Shown here in pieces: positions 48,209 through 59,798 of a DNA stretch of 64,000 nt (position 1 is the stretch's first letter; every line of letters starts with the position of its first letter). The stretch spans positions 124,001-188,000 of the forward strand of contig JAGTJM010000010.1 in NCBI GenBank assembly GCA_020747015.1, written 5' to 3'. Position numbers and translations under genes: made by a program. The stretch comes from Pyrenochaeta sp. MPI-SDFR-AT-0127. Its lineage: Eukaryota > Ascomycota > Dothideomycetes > Pleosporales > Cucurbitariaceae. Under the pieces are notes generated by a model. The model did not search any database and was not told the DNA's origin. It worked only from the letters and a program-made list of their open reading frames with translations.

Positions 48209-49298
48209 CTAGATTACCTTCGCGCTCGAGTCCTTGTAGTCAGTAAGTTTGAACAAGCCCTTCGCATTCTCCCTGCCAATTTTGAGGCGGTCGCCTGTGT
48301 TCATCTCAGCGTTGTCGAACCATGTACAACCATCTTCAAAAGTCTCGAAGGGGTAGTCTACAGAGAAAAGAATACGATCGGAGCTGACTTCGTCCTTGAC
48401 GAAGTTCAAAGTCGTGGTGGAAAAATGGCCCGACGTAGTGATCCAGAAGTTTTCATTGAAGTACTCGCGAATGGTCTTCTTACAGTCTAGCCCAGGTTGG
48501 AGCTTCTTCTTGCGATCCTCGAACCAATGGTTGATGCGCCACATATCAAAAGGGATATGTTCGCCCAAATGCCCAAGAATGACTTGCGCCTTAGGGTGGC
48601 GGTCGAAGACTCCGTTCGTTACCATGCCTAAAGCATGAAGACTGACACCAACGGCGAAGGACAAAGGAGGCCCAATGAGCCACTGACGGTCCTTCCACAG
48701 TTTCTCGAAAACGATACCGGTGGGGTTTCGTGGATGCAAGTAGAGAGGGACGTCCAGCTCCACAAGCGTCTGCCAGAAAATGTCCCATTCTGGCTGGTCG
48801 TAGAAGATGTAATCTTCACCGTCTGCGCCAGCTCTTTGGGTATCATTTACTAGTGCACCCTTGAAGCCATACTTTGTTACCGTTCGTCTCAATTCTTCTG
48901 AAGCTTCTTTTGGATCGTGCATAGAGAGCGTTCTGTTGATTGTTCAGTCAGATCACCAAGAAAAGGAACGTACATGAAAGGAAAGGATATCCTTACGCAA
49001 ATGCTCCCAGGCGGTCGGGAAAAGGTTTGATTTGCTCAGCAACATAATCGTTGATCTCTACAGCCAGATCCTGTGCTTCCTTAGGGTCGAAGATGTCCTG
49101 AACACCTGGTGCCGTATATGAAAGAATGGTATAACCCACTCCATACTGATCCGCAAACTTAAGTCGAATGTCGGTTAAATCTTGTATTTCTTGAGTATGT
49201 TTTTCTGCATCTGTGCTGAAAAGGCTAGCCCACCACTTCGTCTTCTCTTCGAGACGAGGTAGGGCAAAAGCCTCTTCTAGAATGACTTTCCCAAGCAT
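48209..49298 (-). CDS. 2,3-dihydroxybenzoate decarboxylase-like amidohydrolase
   Basis: Two exons (49298-48997, 48932-48209) give 341 residues; the A. niger and A. oryzae enzymes are almost the same length. The open frame extends 45 codons upstream, but MLGKVILEEAF is the conserved start and its Glu8 is a metal ligand. Other family text includes ILSYTAPGVQDI, GAFATLSMHDPKEA (rebuilt across the intron), YLHPRNPTG (His ligand), LGHLGEHIPFDMWRINHWFEDR, ITTSGHFST and SVDYPFE (Asp ligand). Amidohydrolase-2 decarboxylases of this type remove CO2 without oxygen from 2,3-dihydroxybenzoate, giving catechol. Close relatives act on gamma-resorcylate, salicylate or orsellinate-type acids, so the substrate may differ. 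In the cluster it would feed the ring-cleavage step. Its promoter, shared with the dioxygenase relic, holds a perfect 14-bp palindrome. Confidence 0.92.
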
Positions 49299-50571
49299 TC
49301 TTACGTGAGGCTTTGATGGAGGCCAAAGGTATGGCGAAAAAGATATATTTGAGCCCAGAAAGGAGCTATTTAACAAAAACAGATGGAGAGATACTGAGAA
49401 TTGAAAGTGTAATGAATAAGAAATGCGTGGCAATAAGCACTTGGAGGCTCACGGAGAGAGGGAGATCATTTGAAGTATGCAAACTAATGACGGCAATGGC
49501 ATAGGCCTAAGAGGGCATTCGGATGATGCCTTTGCCTCAGGGATAGCTTACCCACTTCACAAATTGGTTGCATACCCGCTCATCCTAAACATGGGCGGCT
49601 ATGTTCCTTACTCCGCATATGGTTGTAAGAAAGCCAGGCGCTAGTGGGGTGGGTAGGCAGCCGATACCCAATGAAATTGTGTGTGGTATCCGCCGGCGGA
49701 TGGCGCACCACATGCGCGAAACGTGGGAGGACGGCTGATACCCGAAGCAGGAAAACAGGTCGTCCGCATACAAACATTGTACGAGAGCCATACAGCATGC
49801 GATAAAAGATGATGATTTTCTTCCTTAACACTACGAAGACCGAAGGCGGAGAGGTTCAGGAATAACAAGATGTTTTGGTAAGGCATCGCTTGACGTGTCC
49901 TGCAATGCTCTTGTCGCCGTTTTCTCAACCTGTCTACACTTGGCTAAGGAGTTTTGAGTAAGATAATTATGGTATAATGTTTCAATTTAACGCGTATATG
50001 AATGCTTGGCTAGTGATCGGTTGCGCTATACTAAGAGAGAGTGTGTGTCGAATCGTGCAACCAACGGGAAAACCCCCTTTCAATATTACAGAAACTTTCC
50101 TTGGATCCAGTGCACACTGTAATTGTCGATCATAGGGGCAATTCAATGTGTGCAAGCTTGTGCGAAAGAGCAATTTGAGCAGCGTGGTATATACATATAT
50201 GGTGCGCATCTCAGCGAATAGCAATCAATGTGTTCCCAAAGACTTCTCAGGCGATATAAACAAAGGTGTGTTGTCTTGAAGCACTGAGCATGTATATCAT
50301 AGAAATGACATTGCTTCTCGTCTCGTACATGTTTGCTAACAGCTTTTGCATTATAATGCAGATTGTGCTTGCGTCAGATCCGTATCTTTAGCAGTCATCG
50401 CTGTAGTCTTATTGAGGCCGCCTAATTTGAAGCCTACTGTTTTCCTTTAAAGGCTCTTTCAGTGCTTGGGAGATTGTGCGTTATACGCTCAAGTATTTCT
50501 TTTCAGAATCTCCATACTCATGAAATTTGTTGCTCAAGTAATCTCTCCGTACATCACACCCAGGTATCAAG
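49299..50571. other. divergent promoter of decarboxylase and dioxygenase genes
   Basis: A 1.27-kb region between two divergent catabolic genes. It holds the palindrome at 49,688-49,701. Several short frames are without meaning. Confidence 0.6.
49688..49701. promoter_or_regulatory. perfect palindrome ATCCGCCGGCGGAT
   Basis: A 14-bp perfect inverted repeat, 390 bp upstream of the decarboxylase start and 870 bp upstream of the dioxygenase relic. It contains CCG/CGG triplets as in Zn2Cys6 sites and matches the element at 42,681-42,694 in 12 or more positions. Regulation by the nearby Zn2Cys6 protein is inference. Confidence 0.5.
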
Positions 50572-51612
50572 ATGTCCATCAGCAACGGCGTGACCGATGC
50601 CGCCAAAATCACACCGCAATATGACCCCGACTTTACCGCCAATGTAATCAAAGCCATCGGGCCAAAAGCAAGCCTACGTATCGCTCAAGTCGTGGGAAGT
50701 TGAATCAAGCATCTTCACGATTTTGCGCGCGATATTGACTTGACCGTTGATGAATGGATGATGGGTGTCAACATGATCAATAGAGCAGGCCAGATGAGAG
50801 CGACGCAATGAGGGCCAGTTGCTATGTGATGTGATTGGACTTGAATCGTACGTTTTTAGGATATTGTCAACCATATCCAACATTACTGACCGTTTAATGA
50901 AGGCTAGCTGATGAGATTACAAACAAATTGCTTGTAGGCGCTGACTGTGAGGCCACGAAAACAGCTATTCTGGGACCCTTCTTTCGACATGACACGCCAC
51001 CAACCTTGAATGACACTAATATCATCAAAACAATGCCTGAAGATGGAGACGTTACTTACATGCATGGTATTATCTGTGATGCTGTAACAAGTGAGCCCCT
51101 CAAGGGCATCACGGTCGACATCTGGCAGTGCAGCACGAACGATCTCTACGAGCAACAAGATCCTGATCAAGCTGATTATAATCTTTGTGGAAAGCTCACC
51201 ACGGACGAGAATGGATACTATGGGTTGTACTGTCTACGATCTGTTCCGTATCCTATCCCTTATGATGGTTAGTAGTCCAACTAGTTCTTCTCTTGAAGAT
51301 ATTTCCTGCATCGATAAGACTTATTTTTGACCGGAAGACAGGTCCTGCTGGAAAACTTCTGCAACTCCTTGATCGTCACCCCTACCGCCCAGCTCATATC
51401 CACATCATCGTAAGTTAATTCACATTAGTTGCATGAGAGCAGATGGCCTGACTGGGATCACCGTCTATGCCGGCAGTGACAATTACACCCCCTTGACAAC
51501 TCAAATATTTGACAAGACAAGCAAGTGTCTTATAGATGACTCGGTATTTGCTGTAAAGGACGACTTGATTGTTGACTTCAAACCCGTTCACGCAAATTCA
51601 AAGCCGCTCTAG
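50572..51612 (+). pseudogene. intradiol ring-cleavage dioxygenase (catechol/hydroxyquinol type), disabled
   Basis: The protein text is unmistakable: an N-terminal domain with HLHDFARDIDLTVDEWM, NEGQLLCDVIGLES, then ILGPFFRHDTPP, DIWQCSTNDLYEQQDPDQ, TTQIFD, DDSVFAVKDDLIVDFKP, and the iron-binding Tyr and His residues (YGLYCLRSVPYP and RPAHIHI). But it is broken. Codon 44 is TGA (50,701). A frameshift, best explained by a small deletion, lies near 50,797 before NEGQ. After HIHII (51,409) the GTAAGT donor has no acceptor of normal length that restores frame. Near 51,604 a one-base loss brings a stop where family members continue for about 16 residues. Two normal introns (50,848-50,902 and 51,268-51,341) remain. 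A functional copy would convert catechol to muconate, or hydroxyquinol to maleylacetate. Sequencing error is the main alternative. Confidence 0.82.
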
Positions 51613-52052
51613 AATTAGTATATGACATACGGCTGGCTAGGAGGGCATGAATCTTGACCTTGGTATTGGAGAAGTATTCAAGCCAACCATATAGGCAAGC
51701 ATATCTCTTGGACTCTTTTATCCTTTCCAAATCGGTTTCTATTATTATCATAGTTTCATTAAAGCTCTATACGCTATGGTGCAGTACTCAAATGCGAATG
51801 AAAGATATCGGAATTCGATTTGAACCTAGCATATAACACGTACTATTATGCTAGTAGAGTTATTTAAAAGAACTGAGACTCTGAAAATGCGATGTTGACA
51901 AATGCTTGTGATAAGGTGTGTACTGTCAGGCGTGGCAGCCTCATCAGCGCAATGGTTGGTGTAGTTATTTGCGAATATGTCTTTTCCACAAGTAGATGAT
52001 ATGCATCAATTATTTTGAACTATTAAATTTAAAGGGTATGTACAACTACTAG
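51613..52052. other. convergent intergenic region
   Basis: A 440-bp AT-rich stretch between the dioxygenase relic and the flavin hydroxylase gene. The first 38 bp continue the ancestral dioxygenase frame. Nothing else is seen. Confidence 0.6.
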
Positions 52053-53603
52053 CTAATTTTTGGTGGATTGTCCAATTGTGATTCCATTTGAGAGCTGGAG
52101 TCCGAAAGGTAACCCTTTGATATATTTGTCGGTGTAAGGTTTACCTTTCTTCTCGGCAAAGGCTTGATCGATGTCCCTGTACATGTCGTATGCATTCATC
52201 TCCTCGATGGTCAGCTTGTTTTCTTCGTCTTCTACGTTGTAGTTGGACAAAGATGTGTTACTGGAGAAGCCTAATCAGATTTTCGTCAGCTACCACAATG
52301 CAGTACTATTATCTATCAAGTGCGCTTACCAATGCGTTCGTTGATATTGTAAGCAGCCTTCGCAGCAGAAGCCTGAACCTTAGTGGCTCGGGGCAAGCGA
52401 ACCTTTTCATAGATAGCGAGTGCCTCCTTCACGTCGCCCGTGAAGTAATCCTTGTTAAAGAGGATACCCAAAGCCGCCGCATCTTCGATAGCCATACAAG
52501 CCCCTTGGCTCTGATGCGGCATCATCTGCAAACTTTAGTCAGCTTGACAAGTAACAGGACAAGGAGGCCAGAAAACTTCCGTACCGGATGACCAGCGTCA
52601 CCGAGCAACGCAACAGTATTCTTGGTGAGATATGGGTAGGGCTGGTGCACCCAAAGTCGCCAAGGCTGTATTTCAATGCCAATAGCAAGATGAGCCTTGA
52701 CCTGGGCATCGAGCTCGGGATATGGTGCGAGAAGCTCCTCAACAGGGCGATCGGCACCACCCCATGTGTGATTTGCGTAATCTCCAACAGAGCGGGGAAA
52801 GAAACAGTAATATGAGAGAAGGTTGCCACCATTACAAGGTGAGAGGACAATCTTGTCCCACTTGCCTTCCTGGCCTCCCCAGTACTCAAGCGCGCTATTA
52901 AGAGAGTAATCCACGAGGCCGAGCTTTCGAGCATCCTCTGTCATAACGTTGGCATGCAAGCAGCTCGATTCGGCGGGTCGCTTTTCTGGATTCAAGCCGA
53001 TGATCCTGCGTGTCACCGATCCAATACCGTCCGCTCCAATGATCAAATCGTGTTGAGTCCTTGTGCCGTTAGAGAAGAGGATCGAACCAGACTCAAGATC
53101 TATATTGTCACACTATAATTTGTCGTCAGTAGAGTGTCACAGGACAAGATTTCATCGATTAGCGTAGGCACTGATCTTACCGGATGATTCACTAGCAATT
53201 TCGCTGGAGGTCCAGCGCCATCCTCTTGCAAAGCACAATCCATGAGCATCTTGTGCATGTACTGCCGGTGGAACATATTGTAGACATATCCCCATCGCTC
53301 TTCATAGTCATCGAGGTCGTATACGCTAACGGGTTCGCCCGTCTTCCAGTCCCGATTGATCAGCTTCTTCAACACCACAGGATCGCCTTTCTCCACATCA
53401 ACTCCCCATTCATGCAACCATCGAGTGCCATTAGCTGCACAAGATACTGATGCTCCAGCCTCTCCTGCGAAATCATTACGCTCGTAGATGGTGACATAAT
53501 GGCCCGCTCGACGCAGCGCAATGGCAGTTGACATTCCACCAATACCGCCACCAATGACACCCACACTCAGGCATCTCCAGCCACTTTCCCTCATTGAACC
53601 CAT
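52053..53603 (-). CDS. FAD-dependent monooxygenase, salicylate-hydroxylase-like
   Basis: Four exons in phase (53603-53181, 53112-52585, 52525-52330, 52270-52053) encode 454 residues, the usual length for fungal salicylate 1-hydroxylase-type enzymes. The FAD motif GGGIGG is at residues 18-23, followed by YERNDFAGEAGA. The DG motif is in DLIIGADGIGSVTRR, and the GD motif is in ALLGDAGHPMMPHQSQGACMAIEDAA, with the GHP/MMP junction restored by splicing. A PHBH-fold enzyme of this type uses NAD(P)H and O2 to hydroxylate, and often decarboxylate, a phenolic acid, for example salicylate to catechol or a resorcylate to hydroxyquinol. It converges on the ring-cleavage relic and supplies that enzyme's expected substrate. 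The precise ring substrate cannot be read from sequence. Confidence 0.9.
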
Positions 53604-54794
53604 ATTGCGCTGAAAATTATGGTCGAATCCAGGGGTATACCGCTGGTGCAGCGTGGTAAAGATGGAACGATGGGAGCTTCAAATAAATCGCAACGAACTC
53701 TCTGGTTTCTTAATGAACAGGATAGTAGTCAATATTATGGTCTTGGTGATATCAATTTCTCAATTGGCTTGAGTGGTGCAACTCGGCCCATTTCTAGCCA
53801 GAGGAACGCCTGGGGCGGGTAGTGCCCATCCTACAACGAGCGGAAATGTGCGGCACGCAACAAGATTCGACAAGCAGTTGCGTAATAGCCGATGCTGCAC
53901 ATAGGGTTGCATCGGATGAATCTTGCGAGCCGCAATTGGCATTACCCGCCAATGATGATCGGATGGGCCGGCTGGGGAAACGCTCTCCGTACGATAGCCG
54001 CCACAACCAGATTTGGTCGGATCGTGTAACTTTATGTCTAGCCCATCATCGAGAGTCGCGGACTAGTTAGCTAAAGATGAAGAGCCACTCTTAAATTATG
54101 GAATAATTCTTTTTGATACTGGATGTAAGAATATGCAATGAAGAGGCACCGGGCTTAGCTCCCTGCACTCACCGTGAGGTCATCCAAGTAAATAGTGAAA
54201 TCCGGCCGCAAATCAGAACAAATGAGGTCAACCGACAGTCGACCTTCCGATTCAGTATTTACGCCTAGTGTAACGTTGTTTGCAGAAATCAGTATTCAAG
54301 GTTTAACTTGTGTTTGAAATTTGGGTATCGAAGTTGGGGGCACCTTGTTCAAACCTAAAAAAAAACCCCCAAAATCTGCATTACAGCCGTGTCAATGATG
54401 TACCCCATTTCTCGACAATGCATGCCGTTATTGGCACAACAGAAACATTTTGTGCGATGTCGCTGAACCAGCAATTGTCACTTGCGTTGACGTTAGGCAT
54501 CAATTCATCCTGAATGAACCTTCGAGGCACCATAGGAATAACATGGTTTTGAGGCCAGGAATTATCACACACTGGGAGACGACAGTCACCGGCGTAGGTG
54601 TTGGCGTCGGTTCAGGTGTTGAAATAGGGGACAGGATGGATGATAGACAAAATAATACCCTTAATGTCGGGAACAAACGATACGATGGACGACACGATGG
54701 ACAACGGAATAGATACTAGAATTCGCGTCAGGCCAGGTATCACATTGGATGATGAACTGGGTATTCGAATCGTTGGCAGTTAAGGTGTTGGAGT
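53604..54794. other. intergenic region at cluster right end
   Basis: A 1.2-kb region with the promoter of the flavin hydroxylase gene on its left. Near 54,650-54,710 there are short imperfect repeats of GATGGACGACACGATGGACAA type. The right part may include the destroyed N-terminus of the HET relic, but no HET core motif could be read. Confidence 0.5.
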
Positions 54795-55900
54795 TTGATT
54801 GAAAACGATAAAACTAAAGACGATATCGGAAACACTGAGAAGAACAGAGCTGTTCTTACAATGGTCGTATGGAAGAATCACAAACATATTCTGGATTGCC
54901 TGGAATTCAGGCACATTCAAGAGAAGTCTGATATTGTTGAGATCGGAAATGATACATCCCTTCTGTTGGCTCGCACTCCTCTAGCACAGAGATTATTGAC
55001 TTGTCCATGGTCAAAACGTGCCTGGATATTTCAAGAAGATATCTGAGCGCAAGATAAACTGTGTTCACTAAGTCTACTGCTCATTTTCTCTGTTGCAATA
55101 CAGCATGGTTAGAAGACATCTACTGTTCTAGCCAAGACTTTCCACCACCACGGATCCACGCTCACAGAACACTATTCGAATTTTGACCTAATCTCAATGG
55201 AGCCATTCGCGAGTTGAGCAAGATGACAAAGGATACGGACGGTAGCGATACCGTGAGCGACCTTGTTGCGCTGTGGAACGAAGTGGCAGAGAGCCTTTCG
55301 CAACGCAACCTCTCTTTCGAAGCTGACGTATTTTTGCTGCTGCTGGTATGTTCTCCGTCTTCTAGAAGCTCTTACAGGCCAAATTCTTCTACATAATTCC
55401 ATAGCGCCACTTGGAGCAATATGTCTTCTAGTCGCCCGTGGAAGCAGGTTGTCTCCAGGGCGCAAGGATCGTGAAAACAAGCCCATCTACCCCACTTGGT
55501 CATGGGCCGGAAAGATATCTAGTCCGAACCATACAGCAAGACCTTAAGGCACCCCTGGCGAAGATATCACATGGATGCGATTGCGCCAGCTTGGTGACGA
55601 ACTACTCATTCTACAATGCCATGGCCGCGGCACTGTGCGTGACCATGTGCTCGCATGAACATAATCCTACGCTTCAGCGATATCACAGACCTGCATCTTG
55701 ATCTGCTGTATCTCCAATTCCATGCTCAGACAGCTGAGCTCCTCAGATCTGCTTCACTTACTCCTCCTTGGATTTTCGAGCTCCAACCCTTCGTGTGGTC
55801 TACCGTACCTAGAAATGGCAAACCCGACACGACATATACTGCATTATTCCTCATGTCTGCCCAGCAGATGTATTATGCTTCGTGGTGCTAGACTGTGTAG
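54795..55900 (+). pseudogene. decayed heterokaryon-incompatibility (HET) gene
   Basis: Pieces of the typical C-terminal half of a HET protein appear in order but in different frames and with stops: RTPLAQR...WSKRAWIFQED (54,960-55,040), CNTAWLEDIYC (near 55,098), LWNEVAESLSQRNLSFEADVF (55,270-55,335), PTWSWAGKI (near 55,490-55,515), and LHLDLLYLQFHAQTAELL (near 55,695-55,745). A stop follows QEDI, and at least two frame changes separate the blocks. The N-terminal HET core (LSHCWG, WIDSLCI) was not found upstream. HET proteins control cell death on fusion of unlike strains, are highly variable and often decay. The call rests on order and wording of several motifs, none decisive alone. Confidence 0.6.
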
Positions 55901-56172
55901 GATGATCCTAGGGAAGATAAAGCCAAATTAACCTCTGCGAGAGTGTCAGGTTCCGCATACCAAGAACGGCAATATGAGGGAAAGTGGAACTAGTATTTCA
56001 AAGGGGAGTTGCCATAGACCGACATGGTCCTGTACTCAAGCAGTTCCGGCACGATTCAATTCTTGCTACAAAAGAACATATTATGTGGGTAGATCAGATG
56101 ATTATTTTGGGTCGAATCGCAATATCTACTTGCTGAACTTTGGAGCGAAGATAAGAATGCATTATCGCATAC

Positions 56173-58411
56173 TTATTCCTTCAGCATTGAGTTGAGCGAC
56201 GCCTTATTGTTCAGCGACATGCCTTTTTTCAAGGACCCACTTTTTGACGACGCCTCGTCGTTCGTTCCATCATACACCGTTGTCGCATCGCTCATCACCG
56301 TTATCCCCCGCTTGATTCCCATCCTCGGCATGACCACATCGCCCCCTTTCTTCCCGCAAATATGCGTGCAGCAATGCCGAGACGTCTCAAGCGATAATTC
56401 ACATAGCAGCTGTCCGTCGATTGTAGCAGGAACCTCTGTGTCTTGGCGCTCCCATATACCCTCATCATTGGCCTCATAGGCTCGTCGCTGCAATTGGAAG
56501 ACGCCATCCTGGATCCAGCGATCGATGCGTGGGGCAAGGGTGCGACGAGAGCGTTCAAGGAAGATGACGAATTTGAGAACGACCAGGTCGGCGAGAGCGA
56601 AGAGTGTCGTGAACATTATCACGATGGCGAGGCCTAAGACGGAGATGTTCCTGGTAAGAAGTGTTAGCACATCCATGAGAAATATCAGCTGGTTGAGAAG
56701 GACTTACATGACACCGCTAGGTTTCACCATTCTCTGTACACCACACAGCTCTTCCTCGCCTTTCGTCAAGTTCGTCTGAATGTACTCTTTAAGCTGCGGG
56801 ACACGGGCACTGTATCCTATAGCGTAATCGGCAATGTACGTCTGGAACGTTGACCAGATGAATTTCTCCCATCCAACGACCTCAGTGACCCATTGATCAG
56901 TTGGAAAATCCTTAGTCACAAAGCCATTATTATTGGCAAACTTGGACGTGGCGTTGAGGCCTTTCAGAGCAGCGCCATACGTTGAATAGTCAGCACTGGC
57001 ATCAACCATGAGTCGAAGACCCGCAATCTGGAGGTCACTGGCGCTAGGGAAGTTGGTGGAATTCGCTGTGTCGGGCAGGAAAGTAAGGTCAGTGCAAAAG
57101 TCCTCCGTTGCTTTGCGAGCGTGACAGAACTGAAACTGCTCTACGTCAGCCTCAGAAATATCTACCTGTGCGGAAGCTACGTACCTGTTGTTTACATCCC
57201 ATCATGGCGTTGGGCCAATCGGAAAAGTACACCGTCATATTGTCAGTCGCGGAGGCTATCCAATTGAATGGCTTATGCGCAGAGAAGAATGGATCTTCCA
57301 CCGGCATCGAGTATCGCACTTGGTTCAGCGTCGCCATGATCAATGTCAAATCGCCATCATCTGACGCCAGTTCTGGGAGCGGATCGAAATTGCTCATCAT
57401 GTCGCGCTCCGGTGCTTGCCAACGCATGACGGTATTCAGCGTATATCCGCGCGTCACGTTTGCTAGAGCAAGACTCTGCGCCATGGTGAGATTCGCCCAT
57501 TCTCCAGTGTAACGGCGAAGACCATAGTGTGCTGCGAGGTTCTGCTCTCCAGGTAGTAAGGGGCGCGTGTTGAAAGGGTAGTCCTTGGCTTCGAAGACGG
57601 TCTGATATTCTTGCGTCTTCAGAACACCGCATGTTGTCTTTCTGCGGTATTTGATTCGTTGGTGAGGTTGAAGGTTCCATCCAAAGATATCATTCGCGTC
57701 AACCAGACCCGAGTCCACAGTAACTCCGGGCTGATCAAAGGGCTTGCAAATGGCGTTTGAGAAAGGGCAGTCGATTCGCTTTGGTACCAATGGAATGTTG
57801 GATTGCACAAAGACTCGGCAGCGTGCTGGTAGTAATGTTCCATCCTGGTAGCATTCCTGGGCGTAAGGCTGACTCAGGGTCTCCAGTCTACTTGTGTAGT
57901 CTAGAAAGGCGAGGTTGTTGCCCGAGAAAGTGTTTCCATCATTAGGTCGAAGTGGTCCGCATTCTGGGCTGCTCACCAGAACTTGCAAATTTGATGTGTC
58001 GACCACATAGGACGAGAAGACTCCCGCCACAACTGTGGCAGCTGCGAAGAGTGATGTCAGGCCGCAGAGTAAGACGGATCTCGATAATGCTTTTCCCGTC
58101 CGCTTTCGCCAAATCCACCAAAGCTTTACCCAATCCGCCAACATCGATGTTGGCGCTGCAGCCGTCCGTAAAAGGGCTTGCTGTTGTCGGAATAAGCCAT
58201 CGGCCGGCCTGCCATCGGCGCGTAGCATATGCAGACCAAAGACCACGAGATTCCAGAGATGCGCTGTCGCGATGGTCACCAGAATGGCGAGCAAGGCAAT
58301 CATTACTGTGCCGGTTCGAACATCAGTCGTAATGGTCCCACCCAAAATGGAGCCATGCTCGATGTTCTTCCAGTACCCATGTTTGACATACTGCGTCTCG
58401 ACCTCAGACAT
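56173..58411 (-). CDS. fungal multi-pass membrane protein with large ectodomain
   Basis: Three exons (58411-57185, 57138-56708, 56650-56173) give 711 residues. Membrane segments lie near residues 32-60 (IALLAILVTIATAHLWNLVVFG) and 112-135 (LLCGLTSLFAAATVVAGVFSSY). A third, near 555-580, opens exon 3 (LGLAIVIMFTTLFALADLVVL). Between the second and third is a domain of about 420 residues with around ten cysteines and several N-x-S/T sites (NLT, NVT, NMT, NST), so it should face outside. The C-terminal 130 residues are hydrophilic and cytoplasmic. I recall proteins of this layout as conserved, uncharacterised integral membrane proteins of filamentous ascomycetes; no enzyme or receptor domain is visible. 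The 46-bp first intron is at the lower size limit, but has GTACGT and a GGCTGAC branch point. Confidence 0.8.
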
Positions 58412-59798
58412 GGTAGGCTAGGCAGGAACCGCGCGTAAGGCGTAGTTGCGCGAAGGATTCGAAGGAGGCCTTAACCAGCAGTCGACGAACAGCGGAAATC
58501 CAGCACAACATATCTGCCAGACATATTTCCAATATTATCGCACCATGGCCCCCCTGAACAGGACGCAGAAGCGGGAAGTAAAGAACGACGTTCTATTTTC
58601 GCACTAGTCTGCATGAATCAACAATCTCTCGCTCGATGTTCATCTAAAAGGCCCGTCAATAACTAAGCGATATCGCGCGCTGCTCTTCTCCGGGGGTCAT
58701 TCGAGGCCCAACCCCAGTACCATCGCAAGGATCTCGCTTATTTTGGGGGCGGAACGGGTCCTCTCGGGCTCAAGATCCTAATAAGCATGGTGGTTCATCT
58801 GTTTCCATCTATTTGGGCCGGGCATGAGATTATCCGCCCTAAGAACTTCATCTTCATAGGCTCTGGCCAAGGAAAGAAGCGCCCGGCTCAATTGCTGACC
58901 GCATTGTTCATCCATCCTCGTTTCAGTGAGTGGCCGAACTGTTACAGCTGTTTTCGGCCCCCTTTGCCTATCAAAGATTTCGTGTTCCGTTTCTGGGGTT
59001 GACGACCTTCCTGTGTACTGTAGCGATGGGGACCTCACTCGGCCCTTCTTTCGGCCTACAGTTCCGTTCATGATATGCTTGCAGGGCGCATGCTGGACTG
59101 GGTGTATGCATCTCAACCGCTCGATAAGTATGCCCTTGTAGCAGCCAACAAAGGACCAATGCGGCGCTATGCGGCGGAGAAGGGCTGTGTTATGGACACG
59201 GAGCACAATTTAGTTGCTATGGACAGGATGTGGTGCAGCCAATTAGAGTCCGCGTTTGCAGCGCCCAGGTCAGAGTAGTGCAATTAGAGGTAAGGCAAAC
59301 AGCATGCGAATGCTGTGTGCTGTTGGGCGGCGTGGCCAGGAGTTTTGTGGATTCCTTATGTCTAAAATAGTCCATTCGATGTTGCGCATAATTCTTTGTC
59401 CAATCATTGCTTCAATCTCGTTCAGACTACTCCTCGAGATTGACAATGATCTCTTTCAAAGACTACATAGTCTTGTAGGGTGTTACCATTACATTCAAGT
59501 CTCTGCTCCAATCGCCGGATCAACAAGTGCGCTTTCAAGTGGTGTTCGGATGCTATCAATAGTTCGACATTTTCCAATGGAACCGCAATTAGAAGACGAT
59601 TTAGAGGCGATAGATCACGATATAGTGGACCTTTTGGAATAAATATAGCCCGGTCTTTGCATTTTTGCTCTTGTATCATATAACGCTATAACGTAAAAGC
59701 AGGTGCTAAAATTTATTCAACGAAATGCCCGTGTATGAGCTTAAGAAGAGCGTTCCCTTTCTTAATCATATCCCTGCCAGATAACGCACAAGACGCTC
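58412..59798. other. intergenic, no supported gene
   Basis: A 1.39-kb stretch. A 128-codon plus-strand frame (59,256-59,642) has no recognisable domain, unusual composition and no splice or promoter support, so it is not called. Nothing else is seen. Confidence 0.5.

Noticed and set aside
59256..59642. 128-codon plus-strand frame
   Set aside because: Starts in unremarkable context, mixed composition, no domain and no neighbouring splice signals.
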